Below are positions 45,634-56,414 of a DNA stretch of 64,000 bases, piece by piece (the first letter of the stretch is position 1; each line of letters opens with the position of its first letter). The DNA lies in contig JAPNXP010000008.1 of the NCBI GenBank assembly GCA_028753945.1, forward strand, positions 930,001 through 994,000, in the 5' to 3' direction. A program made the position numbers and the translations under genes. The DNA comes from Hexactinellida sp. DTS-2022 (taxonomy: Eukaryota > Porifera > Hexactinellida). Below the pieces are notes generated by a model. That model was given only the letters and a program-made list of their open reading frames with translations, was not told the DNA's origin and ran no database searches.

Positions 45634-46148
45634 CTAGCACGCTTCGCTTGCTAGGTCGCTTCGCGGCAGAACTCAACCACACACCAACCGCTTCGCGGTT
45701 TATATGTGGTTTATATACTTCTAACATTGATTATGAAGCGTAAATAGGCCTAAAATGTCAAATTTAACAATGTGAAATTTTTGTGATTACGTCATCATGC
45801 GATAATGGGTAAGCATGTTGGCAATCTGGTGTGAACAACGTGTCCGCATCATTAATGTACATGTTCTATTATATTTTCAGAATTTGAGCTCTTAGAGGGC
45901 GGGAATTATGTGCAATTAAGTGAATTTTCATGCTTCTCGAAATGTGACAATGACGTCATAACTTGTCGAGGTGTGAGAAATTTTGAGTGGAAACCTCAAC
46001 TTGTTGACGGGTGCCAAAAGTTACCCCTTTATGCCAAAAATCAGATTTGGAAACCGTCTACTTTCTTCAATCAACTCGAAACATACAAACAAATATATAT
46101 ACACACACGTACACACATCAACCCTTGTGTTTTAATAGTATACATAGA
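45634..46148 (-). mobile_element. Nonautonomous Helitron, full length
   Basis: Minus-strand 5' end TCTATGTATACTATTAAAA at 46148, preceded by A. The 3' end is AGCGAAGCGTGCTAG at 45634, followed by T. The A|T target, TC start and CTAG end are Helitron hallmarks. It contains the hairpin ACCGCGAAGCGGT near the 3' end. Open frame 45910-46179 is repeat sequence. Confidence 0.85.
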
Positions 46149-46983
46149 TGATAGATGGATGAATAAAATGCAATTATAATCCATTGAATTGGTACCTGAG
46201 CCTAATAATATCTATTTCAAGTAAGTCTATTTTCGGATAACAATTAAATCGTTGAAAAACCGCAAAAATATGTGCGAATCCAAGTTGATATTCTACATTC
46301 CTTTTGCTCTTCTGTCTAATTTGAAATGTTTGCATGCTATAGTATACCATAGACTGAGAAATTACAAGGATTACATTTAGATTCGATTGTTTTTGGAAAC
46401 GATTTTCTAACCAATGTTCGTCTGTTTTTCCAATTTGGGTTGCATCTTTTAGGGGCACACAATTTGACAAAAAACTGCTTAGTGTGGACTCAATCTATAT
46501 ATATTTTATTGATTTTTAATAGTATTTTGACGCGCCCAAACCAAATTTATGCAAATTTACATATGGACGTGAAAAAAATAGAAATGATTTTTATTTTTCC
46601 CATGGTGAACATTCAACACAATTTACTAAATTTCCCTTTTAGTTTACAGCAAACAATTATTTATCATAATTTAAATTCATATCGCTTATATATTTTAACA
46701 GATACTAGTGGCTGCGGGTTAAAAATATTTAGAAGAGTTTATGGAAGCATGTAACAAATATCTAAGGCCATTTCATCAAAAATTAGCTCGTAATGCGTCA
46801 TTTAAAGAGAATGTGCAATTGTGCATGATACATCAGTCCGTATATTGTCTAATAGCGACCCTGTACTGTTAAAATCGTTTCATAGCTAAAGGTATATATA
46901 GATCCTACAAACTGCGTACAAGACACATTATACATTAATTAACATATGGAAAGCTATCAATAAATGTCAATTCATACTATATA
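46149..46983. other. No gene supported
   Basis: A 98-residue minus-strand open frame (46470-46174) has ordinary composition but resembles nothing I recognise and lacks a partner exon. The rest is AT-rich. Confidence 0.4.
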
Positions 46984-47164
46984 CCCTCCCTACCAAAAGT
47001 ATTCGTACACCCAAAAATTTCCTATGGAACTAGTACTATATAACTCTAATATTTATCGCTAATGTATACAAATTCTATGAGATGTCGCCACTTTGGTTTC
47101 AGAATCTTATTCTACGCCACCGAATTGACCATTGTAGAAGCTTTCAACTCAATTACATATTTAT

Positions 47165-47277
47165 TAGTTTGAAAATTATGATCCGGTGTCACCATGTACC
47201 ACTTCTTCCATTTGTCCCCATGGTACAAGATGGGAATAAGTGGTACATACATGGTGGCATAGGATGATAATTTTCAA
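47165..47277. repeat. Palindromic insertion
   Basis: TTGAAAATTATGATCCGGTG and CACCATGTACCACTT are mirrored by AAGTGGTACATACATGGTG and GATGATAATTTTCAA, a stem of about 35-40 bp with a short loop. A small MITE or foldback; no TSD resolved. Confidence 0.5.
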
Positions 47278-47415
47278 CCTAATCAGTAGCTAATAGAGTT
47301 CAAAGCTTCTTTAAATGTATATTTCGAATGCGTAGATTACGAATATTAAATCTAAATTGCAATATTCCATGTATTTAGTGTACAATAAACATTATTATTG
47401 ACACACTATACTATA

Positions 47416-47589
47416 CAGTAGATGTCGGATATAAGCACACCGGTTATAAGAACATATCGGATATAAGCACACTATGTTGGAAAACGGTTGCCATATACCC
47501 TGTATAATTTATGTCGGTTATAAGCACATGCCGGTTATAAGCACCATAAGTGCAGTTCCCGACGATGTGCTTATAACCGGCATCCGCTG
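47416..47589. mobile_element. pogo/Tigger-like MITE, complete
   Basis: 174 bp between TA sites. The ends are CAGTAGATGTCGGATATAAG and, inverted, CAGCGGATGCCGGTTATAAG. Repeated GGTTATAAGCACAT units lie inside. Same family as 1-100. Confidence 0.85.
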
Positions 47590-47703
47590 TATTACTATTT
47601 TCTATGGGAATGCTTAGGAGTACGAATACTTTTGGCAGGGGAGTGGGGTTACTGAATTATTTGTATTAGCCTCCTAGGTATAATAACTTTCAGGATGGTG
47701 ATA

Positions 47704-47999
47704 CAGAGGGGGGCAGGGATTTCCCCCCACGGCAAAGACTATTTCAGGGGGGCTCTCTCCTCAAATTCCTAACTAAAATTTTAACATACTAAATCTTAAA
47801 TATCTCAAATAGTCAAAATCCTTAAAATGTAAATACAATAATATATAGTGAGTGAGTTATATCTATCTATAACAATATGAAAGGTATATAATTGATGCCA
47901 TATGTGAAACTGAATTTCAGGTCTGAGTTGGCACTGATGTTGTCAGTGGGTCGGGGGCAGGTTATAATTAGGGGGGGGGCACATGCCCCTCCGCCACTG
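47704..47999. mobile_element. Possible hAT-type MITE with G/C runs
   Basis: Starts CAGAGGGGGGCAGGGATT and ends GCCCCTCCGCCACTG. The termini are only roughly inverse and no TSD was found. Confidence 0.4.
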
Positions 48000-48009
48000 A
48001 ACGGTGTTG

Positions 48010-48870
48010 GAGGTAATTTCTAGACAGGTTTCTTTCATGTTGATTTAATTGATGAGTCTCAATTTGTCTGATATCACTGATGACATCCAATGAAATTGTT
48101 ATCTCATATTTATTTCTAGACGCCTTTGTGAGAAGAGTGATTAACGGTTAAGCTAGAGTCGACTGATAGAGTTTGATCTGAGAGTGAAAGCTTAACGAAA
48201 TTTATAGTAACTTCATTAGATTTCCATTGAAGCCAATTATCAGGTATAGTCATAGGAGCAAGTTTTCTATTAGGTCCTCGAAGTCATATAATTGAAATGT
48301 TTAATCTTGACGAATTTTTTCAGCAATACTAAGTTTTAACGCCTCATCGAATAACTCATGTTCCTTTGAATCGGATGCAAATCTATAAGGTTTAGCTACA
48401 CTTGAAGAAAGATAGTGAGGACAATTAGGTAAGATGGAAGGGATATCATTTTACAAGACAAGGCTCCGATCTTGCAAGATTTTGGATTAAACCAAAACCT
48501 TTATGAATTTCATAAGTTCGTTGAATATCTTCATCACGAAAATGCTTGATGCAAACGTAGTATACCGATTTACAGTCAGAAGCTCCTTCTCTGTAAATAG
48601 CTCTTAGCAGGGTTTCATCTATACCCCCCCTCAGGGGGGGTTAGCACACCCTTAAATTATTTTTGAGAAAAAGGACCCCCTGAGATATATTTCTGACCCC
48701 CCCCCCCCCCCCTGAGGTAAAAGTCTAGATCCATCACTGGCCGTTAGTCACTTTTTTGGGGCCAGGTCTTGACTCTTGGGAATGGCGAAAATAGGTATTT
48801 ATGGCTCACCTTTATAATTGCTTCTGTAGTTTGGCGCAGAACTGGTGTTAAGCATTTAAATTGATAAGTA
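48010..48870 (-). pseudogene. P7: THAP and N-terminal region of a P-type transposase
   Basis: Minus-strand pieces in several frames. SSAPNYRSNYKGEP (about 48840) corresponds to the first Cys pair, with both Cys changed. After the nested MITE come REGASDCKSVYYVCIKHFRD and EDIQRTYEIHKGF, the C-x-x-H half of THAP. The section to about 48080 (PDNWLQWKSNEVTINFVKL, SLDVISDIRQIE) aligns with P1 residues after its THAP domain. Many stops; no catalytic core present. Confidence 0.65.
48608..48739. mobile_element. hAT-type MITE with C and G tracts
   Basis: CAGGGTTTCATCTATA and, inverted, CAGTGATGGATCTAGA. The flanking 8-mers GCTCTTAG and GCCGTTAG match at 6 of 8 bases. Inserted within the P7 THAP region. 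Confidence 0.7.
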
Positions 48871-49024
48871 AATACTACTCTAAACCACGACAGAATGGGC
48901 TTTGTGGACGCAATACAATTTGAATAGAAAAAAATTAAATAGAGCGAACAGAAAAATTGAATTAGGAAATAATGAATAAGGAATTGAGAATAGTGGAAAT
49001 GAAAGCAAATGAATGACTGTTTTT

Positions 49025-49555
49025 TGACCAGAGTAAAGAAAAATAGCTCTACGTAGAAAAAGGGCTCTATGTACAAAAAAGGGCTCTATGTACAATAAAG
49101 GGCTCTGTGTACAATACAGGGCTCTATGTACAATAAAGGGCTTTGTGTACAATATAGGGCTCTGTGTACAATAAAGGGCTCTGTGTACAACAAAGTACTT
49201 CGAGTACAATTAAAAACTGGGGATAGCTAAAGGCTCTGCATATAATAAAGGGTTCTGTGTACATAGGGCTCTATGTACAATAAAGGGCTCTGTGTACAAT
49301 ACAGGGCTCTATGTACAATAAAGGACTTTGTGTACAATATAGGGCTCTGTGTACAATAAAGGGCTCTGTGCAGCTATGTACAATAAAGGGCTCTGTGTAC
49401 AATAAAGGGCTCTGTGTACAATAAAGGGCTCTATGTACAATACAGGGCTCTGTGTACAATAAAGGGCTTTGTGTACAATAAAGGGCTCTGTGTACAATAT
49501 AGGGCTCTGTGTACAAAAATGGGCTCTGTGTACAAAAATGGGCTCTGTGACGTTT
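49025..49555. repeat. 19-bp minisatellite, about 25 units
   Basis: Units GGGCTCTGTGTACAATAAA with small variants (CTATG for CTGTG, ACAGG, a 48-bp break near 49210). Because 19 is not a multiple of 3, every minus-strand frame reads through the same repeating 19-residue peptide, which creates long spurious open frames. Confidence 0.9.
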
Positions 49556-49783
49556 ATCCGATTATTATCCGATTACTATAATTCTCTTATATTCAACTTC
49601 CTCTGTAATTTTCCTCCTCAATTTCTGTTTGACTCAGATTTCCATTGACTTTACATTTTTTTTTTTCATTTTCGATTTAATTTCCATTATAATTCGCCTG
49701 TTGTCACAGAGCCCATTTTGACTAGGTTTCCTGCTAAGAACGCTAAAATATAGATCAAATTTCGAAAAATATTAATTTAACTA

Positions 49784-50289
49784 TCTATACTATTAATAAA
49801 CCACAAACTGTATATGTGCATATATGTATATATTTGTTTGTATGTTCCGAGTTGATTGAGAAAGTGGACGGTTTCGAAATCTTATTTTGGCATAAAGGGG
49901 TAACTTTTGGCCCCCGTCAACAAGTTGAGGTTTCCACTCAAAATTTATCACACCTCGACAAGTTATGATGTCATTGTCACATTTCAAGAACCCTGAAAAT
50001 TCACTTAATCGCACATAATTCGCGGCCTCTAAGAGATAAAAATCTGAAAATTTAATAGAACATATACATTAATGATGCGGACACGTTGGTCACACCAGAT
50101 CGCCACTATGCTAACTCATTATCGCATGATGACCTAATCATTAAAATTTCAATTGTTAAATTTTACTATTTATACCTATTTACGCTTTATAATCAATAGT
50201 AGGAGTATATAAACTACAAACCAACTGCGCAGCGGTTGGTGTGTCGTTGTGTTCTGCCGCGAAGTGACCTAGCAAGCGAAGCGCGCTAG
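49784..50289 (+). mobile_element. Nonautonomous Helitron, full length (506 bp)
   Basis: Starts TCTATACTATTAATAAACC after A (49783) and ends GCGAAGCGCGCTAG before T (50290). GC-rich hairpins near the 3' end (ACTGCGCAGCGGT; GAAGCGCGCT). No Rep/helicase gene; presumably mobilised in trans. Confidence 0.9.
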
Positions 50290-51113
50290 TAATAATAATA
50301 ATAATAATAAATTTCCTGATCCTTGCACTGCAGCCAATATGTAACTTTACAGTAATAACTATAAGAGCCAAAAACTTAAAGTTACGAGATCATAAATTCC
50401 ATACTCAGATTTTGACCATAAAAGGAAGAATTTCGAGCCAAATGAATCTCGCTTTCAGTATTAAGTAGTCTTGTACTGAAAGTTATTCTATCTTTGTGAA
50501 GCATACTGATGAGCTGTGTGAGAACCAGCGAAACAATTATAATATTGTCTATGCTTTTCCACTACGTGTAGTCAGCACAGTAATAATAACTATATACCAA
50601 GGCAGTCATTTTAATACTGGCCCGTTACATAGTCGGCATAGTAAAAATTAATGTGCCCGAAATAATTAGAAAAGTTGTCGAAAAAATAGGGATACCACCG
50701 TAGTAATTTATTTAGAGAACAATTATATTCCAATTTTTAAATTAAGCCATATTAAAAATACTCAGATATCTGAGTAAAATACTGTCCTCTTCGAAATTCT
50801 CAGGGTTGCCGTGAGAAGAGAATTTCCATTCCTATATAATTCCAATAAATTTGCCACATTGTTGTATTTCAAGGTAACTCCACAGAATTCCAATTTTGGA
50901 ATTCCCACAGGAAAAAAATATTCTCAATCCGTTTCCCACGGCAATCCCGGAAATTTCGCCTTTAAAGATGTTTCTTTTTGCTGGTAGTTACTGCCTGGTA
51001 CGATAACTTTTACAATAATTGCTGTTATTTGTTTTGTATTAATACAAGGTTTGGATTTGACATTCGAGTGAATATAGTAAAATTAATCTAGACTTAATAA
51101 AGGGGAATATAAT
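50290..51113. other. No gene; reversed R1 head at about 50560-50655
   Basis: ACTATGTAACGGGCCAGTAT and GACTGCCTTGGTATATA (minus strand) match the R1 head. AT-rich remainder without coding signal. Confidence 0.5.
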
Positions 51114-52007
51114 TCAAAATATTTGTAGAACGAATGTTTCAGCATAACAAACTATAACTCTACCCTGATTGTCTACAGCAACTCCAGTAGGCCATTTGGA
51201 TACTAAAATATCGTGAATTAATTCAAATATAGGATTGAAGATAAATAAAGAATCAGAATCGTTGTCTGTTATTAAAATATTATTAGTATGGTCAATAAAG
51301 AAGGACCATGGATGGGCTACTTGCATTCCTATTCCTCGAGAAATAGCACTCTTCTGTATTACATAATTATAACTGAAGAGATGGAGACAAGGATTACCAT
51401 CATCAAGTACGAATATGAACTCTCTCGTTAATTTGATATCAATAGGTCCTCTAGCTCTTGGCGTTGTAAACTGAGTTTTAAAATTCATATCTTCGGTGAG
51501 GACTTGGACACGCATATTGTGAGTATCACATATAAATATATCTCCATTCGACTCATTAATCGCCAGACCAGAGGGCCAGTAAAATTCTAATTCTCCTTCT
51601 CCACTTCTTCCAATGCTAGAAATAAACTTTCCATCCAAAGTATATTTTAGAATAAAATTTCCACCCTGAGATATAAAAATTACATCTCCAAAAATTGCAA
51701 TATTCTTTGGAAATTCCATTTTCCCTTCACCCTCATGATCTCCAAATTTGAACAAATGTTTACCATTACTATCAAATACTCTGACAAAGTGTTGAAACTC
51801 TTGTGGTACATACAATTTACCAGTGTTGTTATCAACTGTAAGACTCCACGAATAACCAAACCCAACTCCTTCTGTGATGAATTCTCTCTCACTCACGCTC
51901 ACTACAGGTTCTCTCTTATTTTTGTACTTATCAATCACTTTTTCGGTTGAGTCTAACTCTAAGTTAGCTTTTTGAATTCCTGTTTTTAGATAAATTGATG
52001 TGGCCAT
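51114..52007 (-). CDS. NHL-repeat beta-propeller protein
   Basis: 297 aa, single exon, ATG at 52007. NHL repeats form a beta-propeller used for protein or RNA binding, often at the C-terminus of TRIM proteins. Repeats here: WSLTVDNNTGKLYVPQ, then VRVFDSNGKHLFKFGDHEGE, FPKNIAIFGDVIFIS, FISSIGRSGEGELEFYWPSG, LAINESNGDIFICDTHNMRV, WSFFIDHTNNILITDNDSDS and WPTGVAVDNQGRVIVCY. This is about five to six blades of 40-45 residues. There is no RING, B-box, signal peptide or membrane segment, and the N-terminal 45 residues are charged. The frame is intact and not part of any visible element, so probably a host gene, perhaps an intronless retrocopy. Specific function unknown. Confidence 0.75.
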   Translation of the reverse strand: MATSIYLKTGIQKANLELDSTEKVIDKYKNKREPVVSVSEREFITEGVGFGYSWSLTVDNNTGKLYVPQEFQHFVRVFDSNGKHLFKFGDHEGEGKMEFPKNIAIFGDVIFISQGGNFILKYTLDGKFISSIGRSGEGELEFYWPSGLAINESNGDIFICDTHNMRVQVLTEDMNFKTQFTTPRARGPIDIKLTREFIFVLDDGNPCLHLFSYNYVIQKSAISRGIGMQVAHPWSFFIDHTNNILITDNDSDSLFIFNPIFELIHDILVSKWPTGVAVDNQGRVIVCYAETFVLQIF

Positions 52008-52330
52008 TATTAGCTATTTATTAATTTGAATATTTAAAAGTTAATTACCGTTATCCAACAAATATTAGGCCACCTCAATTACCCCTGCTTCTTTAATTTA
52101 ATATAAATATTGTCTACAAACATCGCAGACTTCCCATCTAAACTATCAGGTAACATATGCGCGAGATAATTCCTCGTTTAGGAGGCAATGGTAGAGAAGC
52201 TAATACAAATGTTAGCCTCTCTAGAAATATCCCCCACACAAGGAATGCTAAATGAAGGATAAATGTATACGTAATATGTTAGCATTAAACTCAGGACAAA
52301 AGATAATAATAATAACTAATAATATTCTAC
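52008..52330. other. Upstream of NHL gene; nothing recognised
   Basis: AT-rich intergenic sequence. It may hold the promoter of the minus-strand NHL gene, but no element is distinct. Confidence 0.5.
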
Positions 52331-52435
52331 AGTCAACTCCCGTTATAACAAGTGCTCGGGACCGTAGTTTCATTTCGTTTTAAGTGGAGTTTGTTATAAC
52401 CGGAGTTCGTTATAAGTTAGATTAAAGCGTCTCTA
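52331..52435. repeat. pogo-like terminal fragment
   Basis: TACAGTCAACTCCCGTTATA and CGTTATAAGTTAG blocks in alternating orientation resemble the pogo-like MITEs; the second end was not found. Confidence 0.5.
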
Positions 52436-52559
52436 CAAGCAAATTATGAGCGCATCGCAAAAAAGTCGGTGGGAAATGCTGATCAACGCCACAACAATTA
52501 TTAAATTGATTCTCTATATTTTATAAACTTCACTATTTACTAGTAGTAAATAAATATAA

Positions 52560-52860
52560 TATAGTAGACTAGTACTAATACCTGAAATTGACCTGAAATT
52601 GACTTGAAATTGACCTGGAATTTACCTGAAATGATCGGAAATTAACCTGAAATTGACCTGGAATTGATCTGAAATGATCTGAAATTGATCTGAGAATGTG
52701 AAAGTCCTGACCTGACCTGAACTGTATGAATTTCTTTCTACCAAGACCTGACCTGACCTGAACTGTATGAATTTCTTTCTACCAAGACCTGACCTGAACT
52801 GAATGAATTTCTTTCCACCAAGACCTGACCTGACCTGACCTGACATGACAAGACAATGCG
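52560..52860. repeat. Composite minisatellite
   Basis: First CTGAAATTGAC-type units (about 10-12 bp), then three or more units of about 41-46 bp (CCTGACCTGAACTG, then TATGAATTTCTTTCTACCAAGA), then GACCT repeats. Minus-strand open frames here are repeat products. Confidence 0.8.
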
Positions 52861-52874
52861 GGACCTTTTGACAA

Positions 52875-53127
52875 GCCTGCTTAGAGGGCGGGAATTATGT
52901 GCGGTTAAGTGAATTTCAGGGTTCTCGAAATGTGACAATGACGTCATAACTTGTCGAGGTAGGAGAAATATTGAGTGGAAACCTCAACTTGTTGGCGGGT
53001 GCCAAAAGTTACCCCTATATGCCAAAAATCACATTTGGAAACCGTCTAGTTTCTTCAATCAACTCGGAACATACAAACAAATATATACACATACTATATA
53101 CCCAGGCTTGTGTTTCAATAGTATAGA
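52875..53127 (-). mobile_element. Helitron, 5' half only
   Basis: Matches the 5' half of 45634-46148. The minus-strand 5' terminus TCTATACTATTGAAACAC is at 53127, after A. The 3' half, including the hairpins and CTAG, is missing. Confidence 0.75.
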
Positions 53128-53160
53128 TAGTATAGATTTATAAATGATATGCATTGTCAA

Positions 53161-53839
53161 GGCTCTACATAGCTCGTCGGGCCAAAATTGACGGATTGCT
53201 CATGAGTATTTTATTCTATCTATTAAAATGCTATATTTTGTTGTATATCAAGTTTCAGGAGTAACGCATCACTAGTTTTCAAGTTACAGACATTTTAAAA
53301 GTCGATCCTATATACTAGTCATTAACCGAAAAAATAATTTTCTGTAAGACCGTTTGAAGTCAATTTGATTCGAAATCGAGTCAACTCAATTGCAATAGTT
53401 AGGAATACTATAGAAACATAATCTCATTGCAGAATAGTGAATTTTCATAGTAAACTCTTCATAATAATAGAATCCAAATTATAAGAAAGGTCAAAATATT
53501 AAGGAATTTCTAACCATAACACGATGACAAAGGTCAAATATAGAAAGTAAACACAATATATATGCGTCCGTGGTAGAGAGGATACCTAAGACATTATAAT
53601 AATTGCAGAAACTAGTGTTGATAAGAATGGATAACAATTGAGTATGCTAGGTCTTACATAAATTGTGGTTAGATAAGAATCCATATTGAATAGACTGTAA
53701 TATTGAATAATTTCTTAAAATAGCTACAGTTACATTTCTATGATTCATAATCAATTGAAAATTGAAGAGTACGTAGATAACACTGTAAGAATACATAATA
53801 AAATGCTATCTCAAATCCCATGACGAGCTATGTAGAGCC
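53161..53839. mobile_element. Nonautonomous DNA element, 18-bp TIR, TSD TCAA
   Basis: GGCTCTACATAGCTCGTC at 53161 and its exact inverse at 53822-53839, flanked by TCAA on both sides (53157-53160 and 53840-53843). 679 bp, AT-rich, no transposase frame. A 4-bp TSD leaves the superfamily open. Confidence 0.75.
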
Positions 53840-53930
53840 TCAACTTCACAAATATACATTTGAATGATTAATAAAGTACTTCGATTGTTGTTATTAAAAA
53901 TATTATATGTGTACTTTCTATCTATACTGT

Positions 53931-54108
53931 TAGAAAGTGTCTAGTTATTCTAAATAACTAGACACTTTTATTGGAAAATACTCCATAAAAGACACTTTTT
54001 ATGGTGGATTTCCTTATAGGGAATTTAGCTTTTTTTTATCTAAATTGTGTTGTAAAAAAAGCAAACTTTTAAAAAGTGTCCATTTATGTGAGATAAAAAG
54101 ACACTTTA
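53931..54108. repeat. AAAGTGTC repeat/hairpin region
   Basis: AAGTGTCTAGTTATT and AATAACTAGACACTT form a near-perfect hairpin at 53944-53978; AAAGTGTC recurs inverted up to 54106. It begins with a Helitron-like A|TCTATACT, so it could be a Helitron 5' end or a separate small MITE. Confidence 0.45.
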
Positions 54109-54801
54109 TATATACTATTAAATCACAAACCTGTATATACTATATACATATTCGTTTGTATGTTACGAGCTGATTGGAGAAAGTGGACGGTTTCCAAATC
54201 TGGTTTTTGGCATATAGGGGTAACTTTTGAAACCCGACAACAAGTTGAGGTTTCCACTGAAAATTTATCACACCTCGACAAGTTATGACGTCATTGTCAC
54301 ATTTCGAGAAGCAATAAAATTTACTTAATCAACATAATTCGCCCCCACGAAGAGATAAAATCTGAAAATTTGATTGAACATGCACATTAATGATGCGGAC
54401 ACGTTGGTCACACCAGATTGCTAATATGCTTACTCATTATCACATGATGACGTAATACTAATTTTCACATTGTTAAGTTTGACTATTTTAGGCCTGTTGT
54501 ATGACGGTTTACTCACCTCTATACTATAACAATAATTAACCATGGATACTTTCTATCCATGACGGTTTATTTACCGTCTTTGCTATGGCTTCACACTTTA
54601 TACTTTCTATTACACATTCAGCACTTATAAGGATTCACATCTCAAATTCCGTCATGGTAAGTAAACCGTCATACAACAGGCCAATTACGCTTTATAATCA
54701 ATGTTAGAACTTAGAAGTATATAAACCACAAATCAACCGCGAAGCGGTTGGTGTGTGTGTTGTGTTCTGCCGCGAAGCGACCTAGCAAGCGAACGCGCTA
54801 G
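54109..54801 (+). mobile_element. Nonautonomous Helitron with nested MITE
   Basis: Family member of 49784-50289. It ends GCGAACGCGCTAG before T (54802). The 5' end reads TATATACTATTAAATCACAA, with the initial TC changed to TA. The palindrome ACCGCGAAGCGGT is at about 54738. Split by the MITE at 54491-54682. Confidence 0.8.
54491..54682. mobile_element. PIF/Harbinger-like MITE
   Basis: 192 bp with perfect inverted ends GGCCTGTTGTATGACGGTTT and the inverse AAACCGTCATACAACAGGCC. Sits in the Helitron at a TTAGGCC site. The target duplication cannot be told apart from the terminal GGCC. Related fragments are at 13810, 16838 and 22636. Confidence 0.75.
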
Positions 54802-55249
54802 TTATTAAATAAATAGGATTTATGAGGAGTCAGAAGTACTCAAAATAACGAGCGTGAAGTTGGCGCAGTATTCATCTGAGCACAGATCAAATCCAAATTT
54901 GAGGCCCTTCCCACAGTTGGATTTGGCCAAAAATTATACCCCTAATAGGGGAGATATGGACGTGTTTGATTCTGGATAAAAATCTTAGAATTTTTATTTT
55001 TTGTATTTATTTTTTACACATTATGTCTGAGCACAAAAAAATATTTTGAAAACAATTTTTCGAAATTGAATTTAAAACTTTGCATACATGTTTGTGAGTA
55101 AGGGACGTTTCTTATGTCAAAATATTTTAAAAAAATATCAATACTCCTATGAAATATAGCTTGGCAAAGTTTAATATCTATTTACTTCAGTTATATATTT
55201 CTATATTGATCGAGTGAACAAGCACATGTGCTACTGGATTCATCTATTT
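54802..55249. other. No gene recognised
   Basis: AT-rich spacer; no coding or repeat signal. Confidence 0.5.
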
Positions 55250-56409
55250 CACAGTGGGAATTTAGGTGGAAATAGGATAAAATAATCATTCTCTTGAAAC
55301 TTGAATTCGTGTTACCACTGAATTCAGAATATCAAATAACCTACTAATGCATAATTTCATTCTGATCTAAGATTTTGGTTGTTATGACTATTCAAAGTAT
55401 TAGATTTTTGACAATTGGAATTTCTATTTTGCGGTTATAGAAAGTTACTAATGCTTCATTGTAGATTTTGAGAACACTGTTCTTGAGAATGACTTCTCTT
55501 TGAATATTCTGATATACATGGTCTAATTATATATATTAGATACATAATAACATCTAAGTATAAATTGATTATGGGATGTGGCTAACGGAAAATATACGAT
55601 TCGGACAATAAAATTCTTGTTTAGTCCCCCTCCTTCTAGGTGATGGGATATATCGTGTCCAGGCTCATGCGGGTTTTTTAGTGTTTTTAATATAAAGTAG
55701 ACATATTTAACTTCAATATAAACCAAATTTCAGATGCGCAAAAATTTGCCCACAGATACTTTCTTTTAATATTAATTAATTTTTTAAGATAAGTGATTCA
55801 AGTACAAATTATACTCCTTCAATTAAAATTATTTCTTATGCATAACAAGGAAGCTTTTGAATTTCTTAACTCGAATCCAGTGAGTTATGCATTACAATGA
55901 ATTAGAATCTGACTAATATCAAACAATTCGGTGTCAATTTGATGAATTAAAGTTCAGCAGCTGAACTGTCGGCAAATTAGTGGAAACATACTTTTTACAT
56001 ACTGAGATCTCAACAATATTGTCAATACTAGGTTCTACTAGCTCTAAAACCTAGGTGATGTAATATTCTTATAAAATAGTTTCTAAATGCGCGAAAAGGC
56101 GGGACTTGGATTACTTAATAACTTTGAACCATATATATTAGGATTTTTGAAAAAATTATACCTTGTTCAAGAAATATAATCAATAATCATGGGTGAACAA
56201 TAAAAAATTTGTTAACAAACCTAAAGTATAATTTATGACAGAATTAACATGAATTGTCTAGAACTACGTTTAGGAGACTACGTACATCATTTTTGATAGT
56301 GCCATTCAGTTTGCAGCTACCGATAACCTATATGTCAATAATACTTCATTATAGTCTATCTAGCATAGTTTTCCTATTTCCACTTACACCCCTGAAAATT
56401 CCCACTGTG
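55250..56409. mobile_element. Nonautonomous element with CACAGTGGG ends (Transib-like)
   Basis: Left CACAGTGGGAATTTAGGTGG followed by AAATAGGA. The right end, inverted, is CACAGTGGGAATTTTCAGGG with GTGGAAATAGGA further in. The 5-bp TATTT flanks both ends (55245-55249 and 56410-56414). Transib elements begin CAC, make 5-bp duplications and are related to the RAG system, whose signal heptamer is CACAGTG. No transposase is present, so the class is inferred. A solo end of this type starts at 60541. Confidence 0.55.
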
Positions 56410-56414
56410 TATTT

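Larger units (their letters stand above)
46984..47646. mobile_element. Tc1/mariner-like nonautonomous element
   Basis: The left end CCCTCCCTACCAAAAGTATT then CGTAC is mirrored by GTACGAATACTTTTGGCAGGGG at the right. The AAAAGTATTCGTAC block is typical of Tc1-like termini. About 660 bp including nested insertions; no transposase frame. Confidence 0.7.

Noticed and set aside
45910..46179. Open frame in Helitron, partly conserved at 49793-50014
   Set aside because: Conservation follows the nonautonomous Helitron sequence; frames are broken in other copies.
46174..46470. 98-residue minus-strand frame as a host gene
   Set aside because: No recognisable domain, no intron partners and no repeat of the frame elsewhere; insufficient support.
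49271..49516. Long minus-strand open frames with repeated YTEPFIVHRALYCTQSP
   Set aside because: They are translations of the 19-bp minisatellite, open in all frames because the unit lacks stops; not genes.
52622..52947. Open frames with repeated SSGQVLVERNSY
   Set aside because: Translation of a composite minisatellite.
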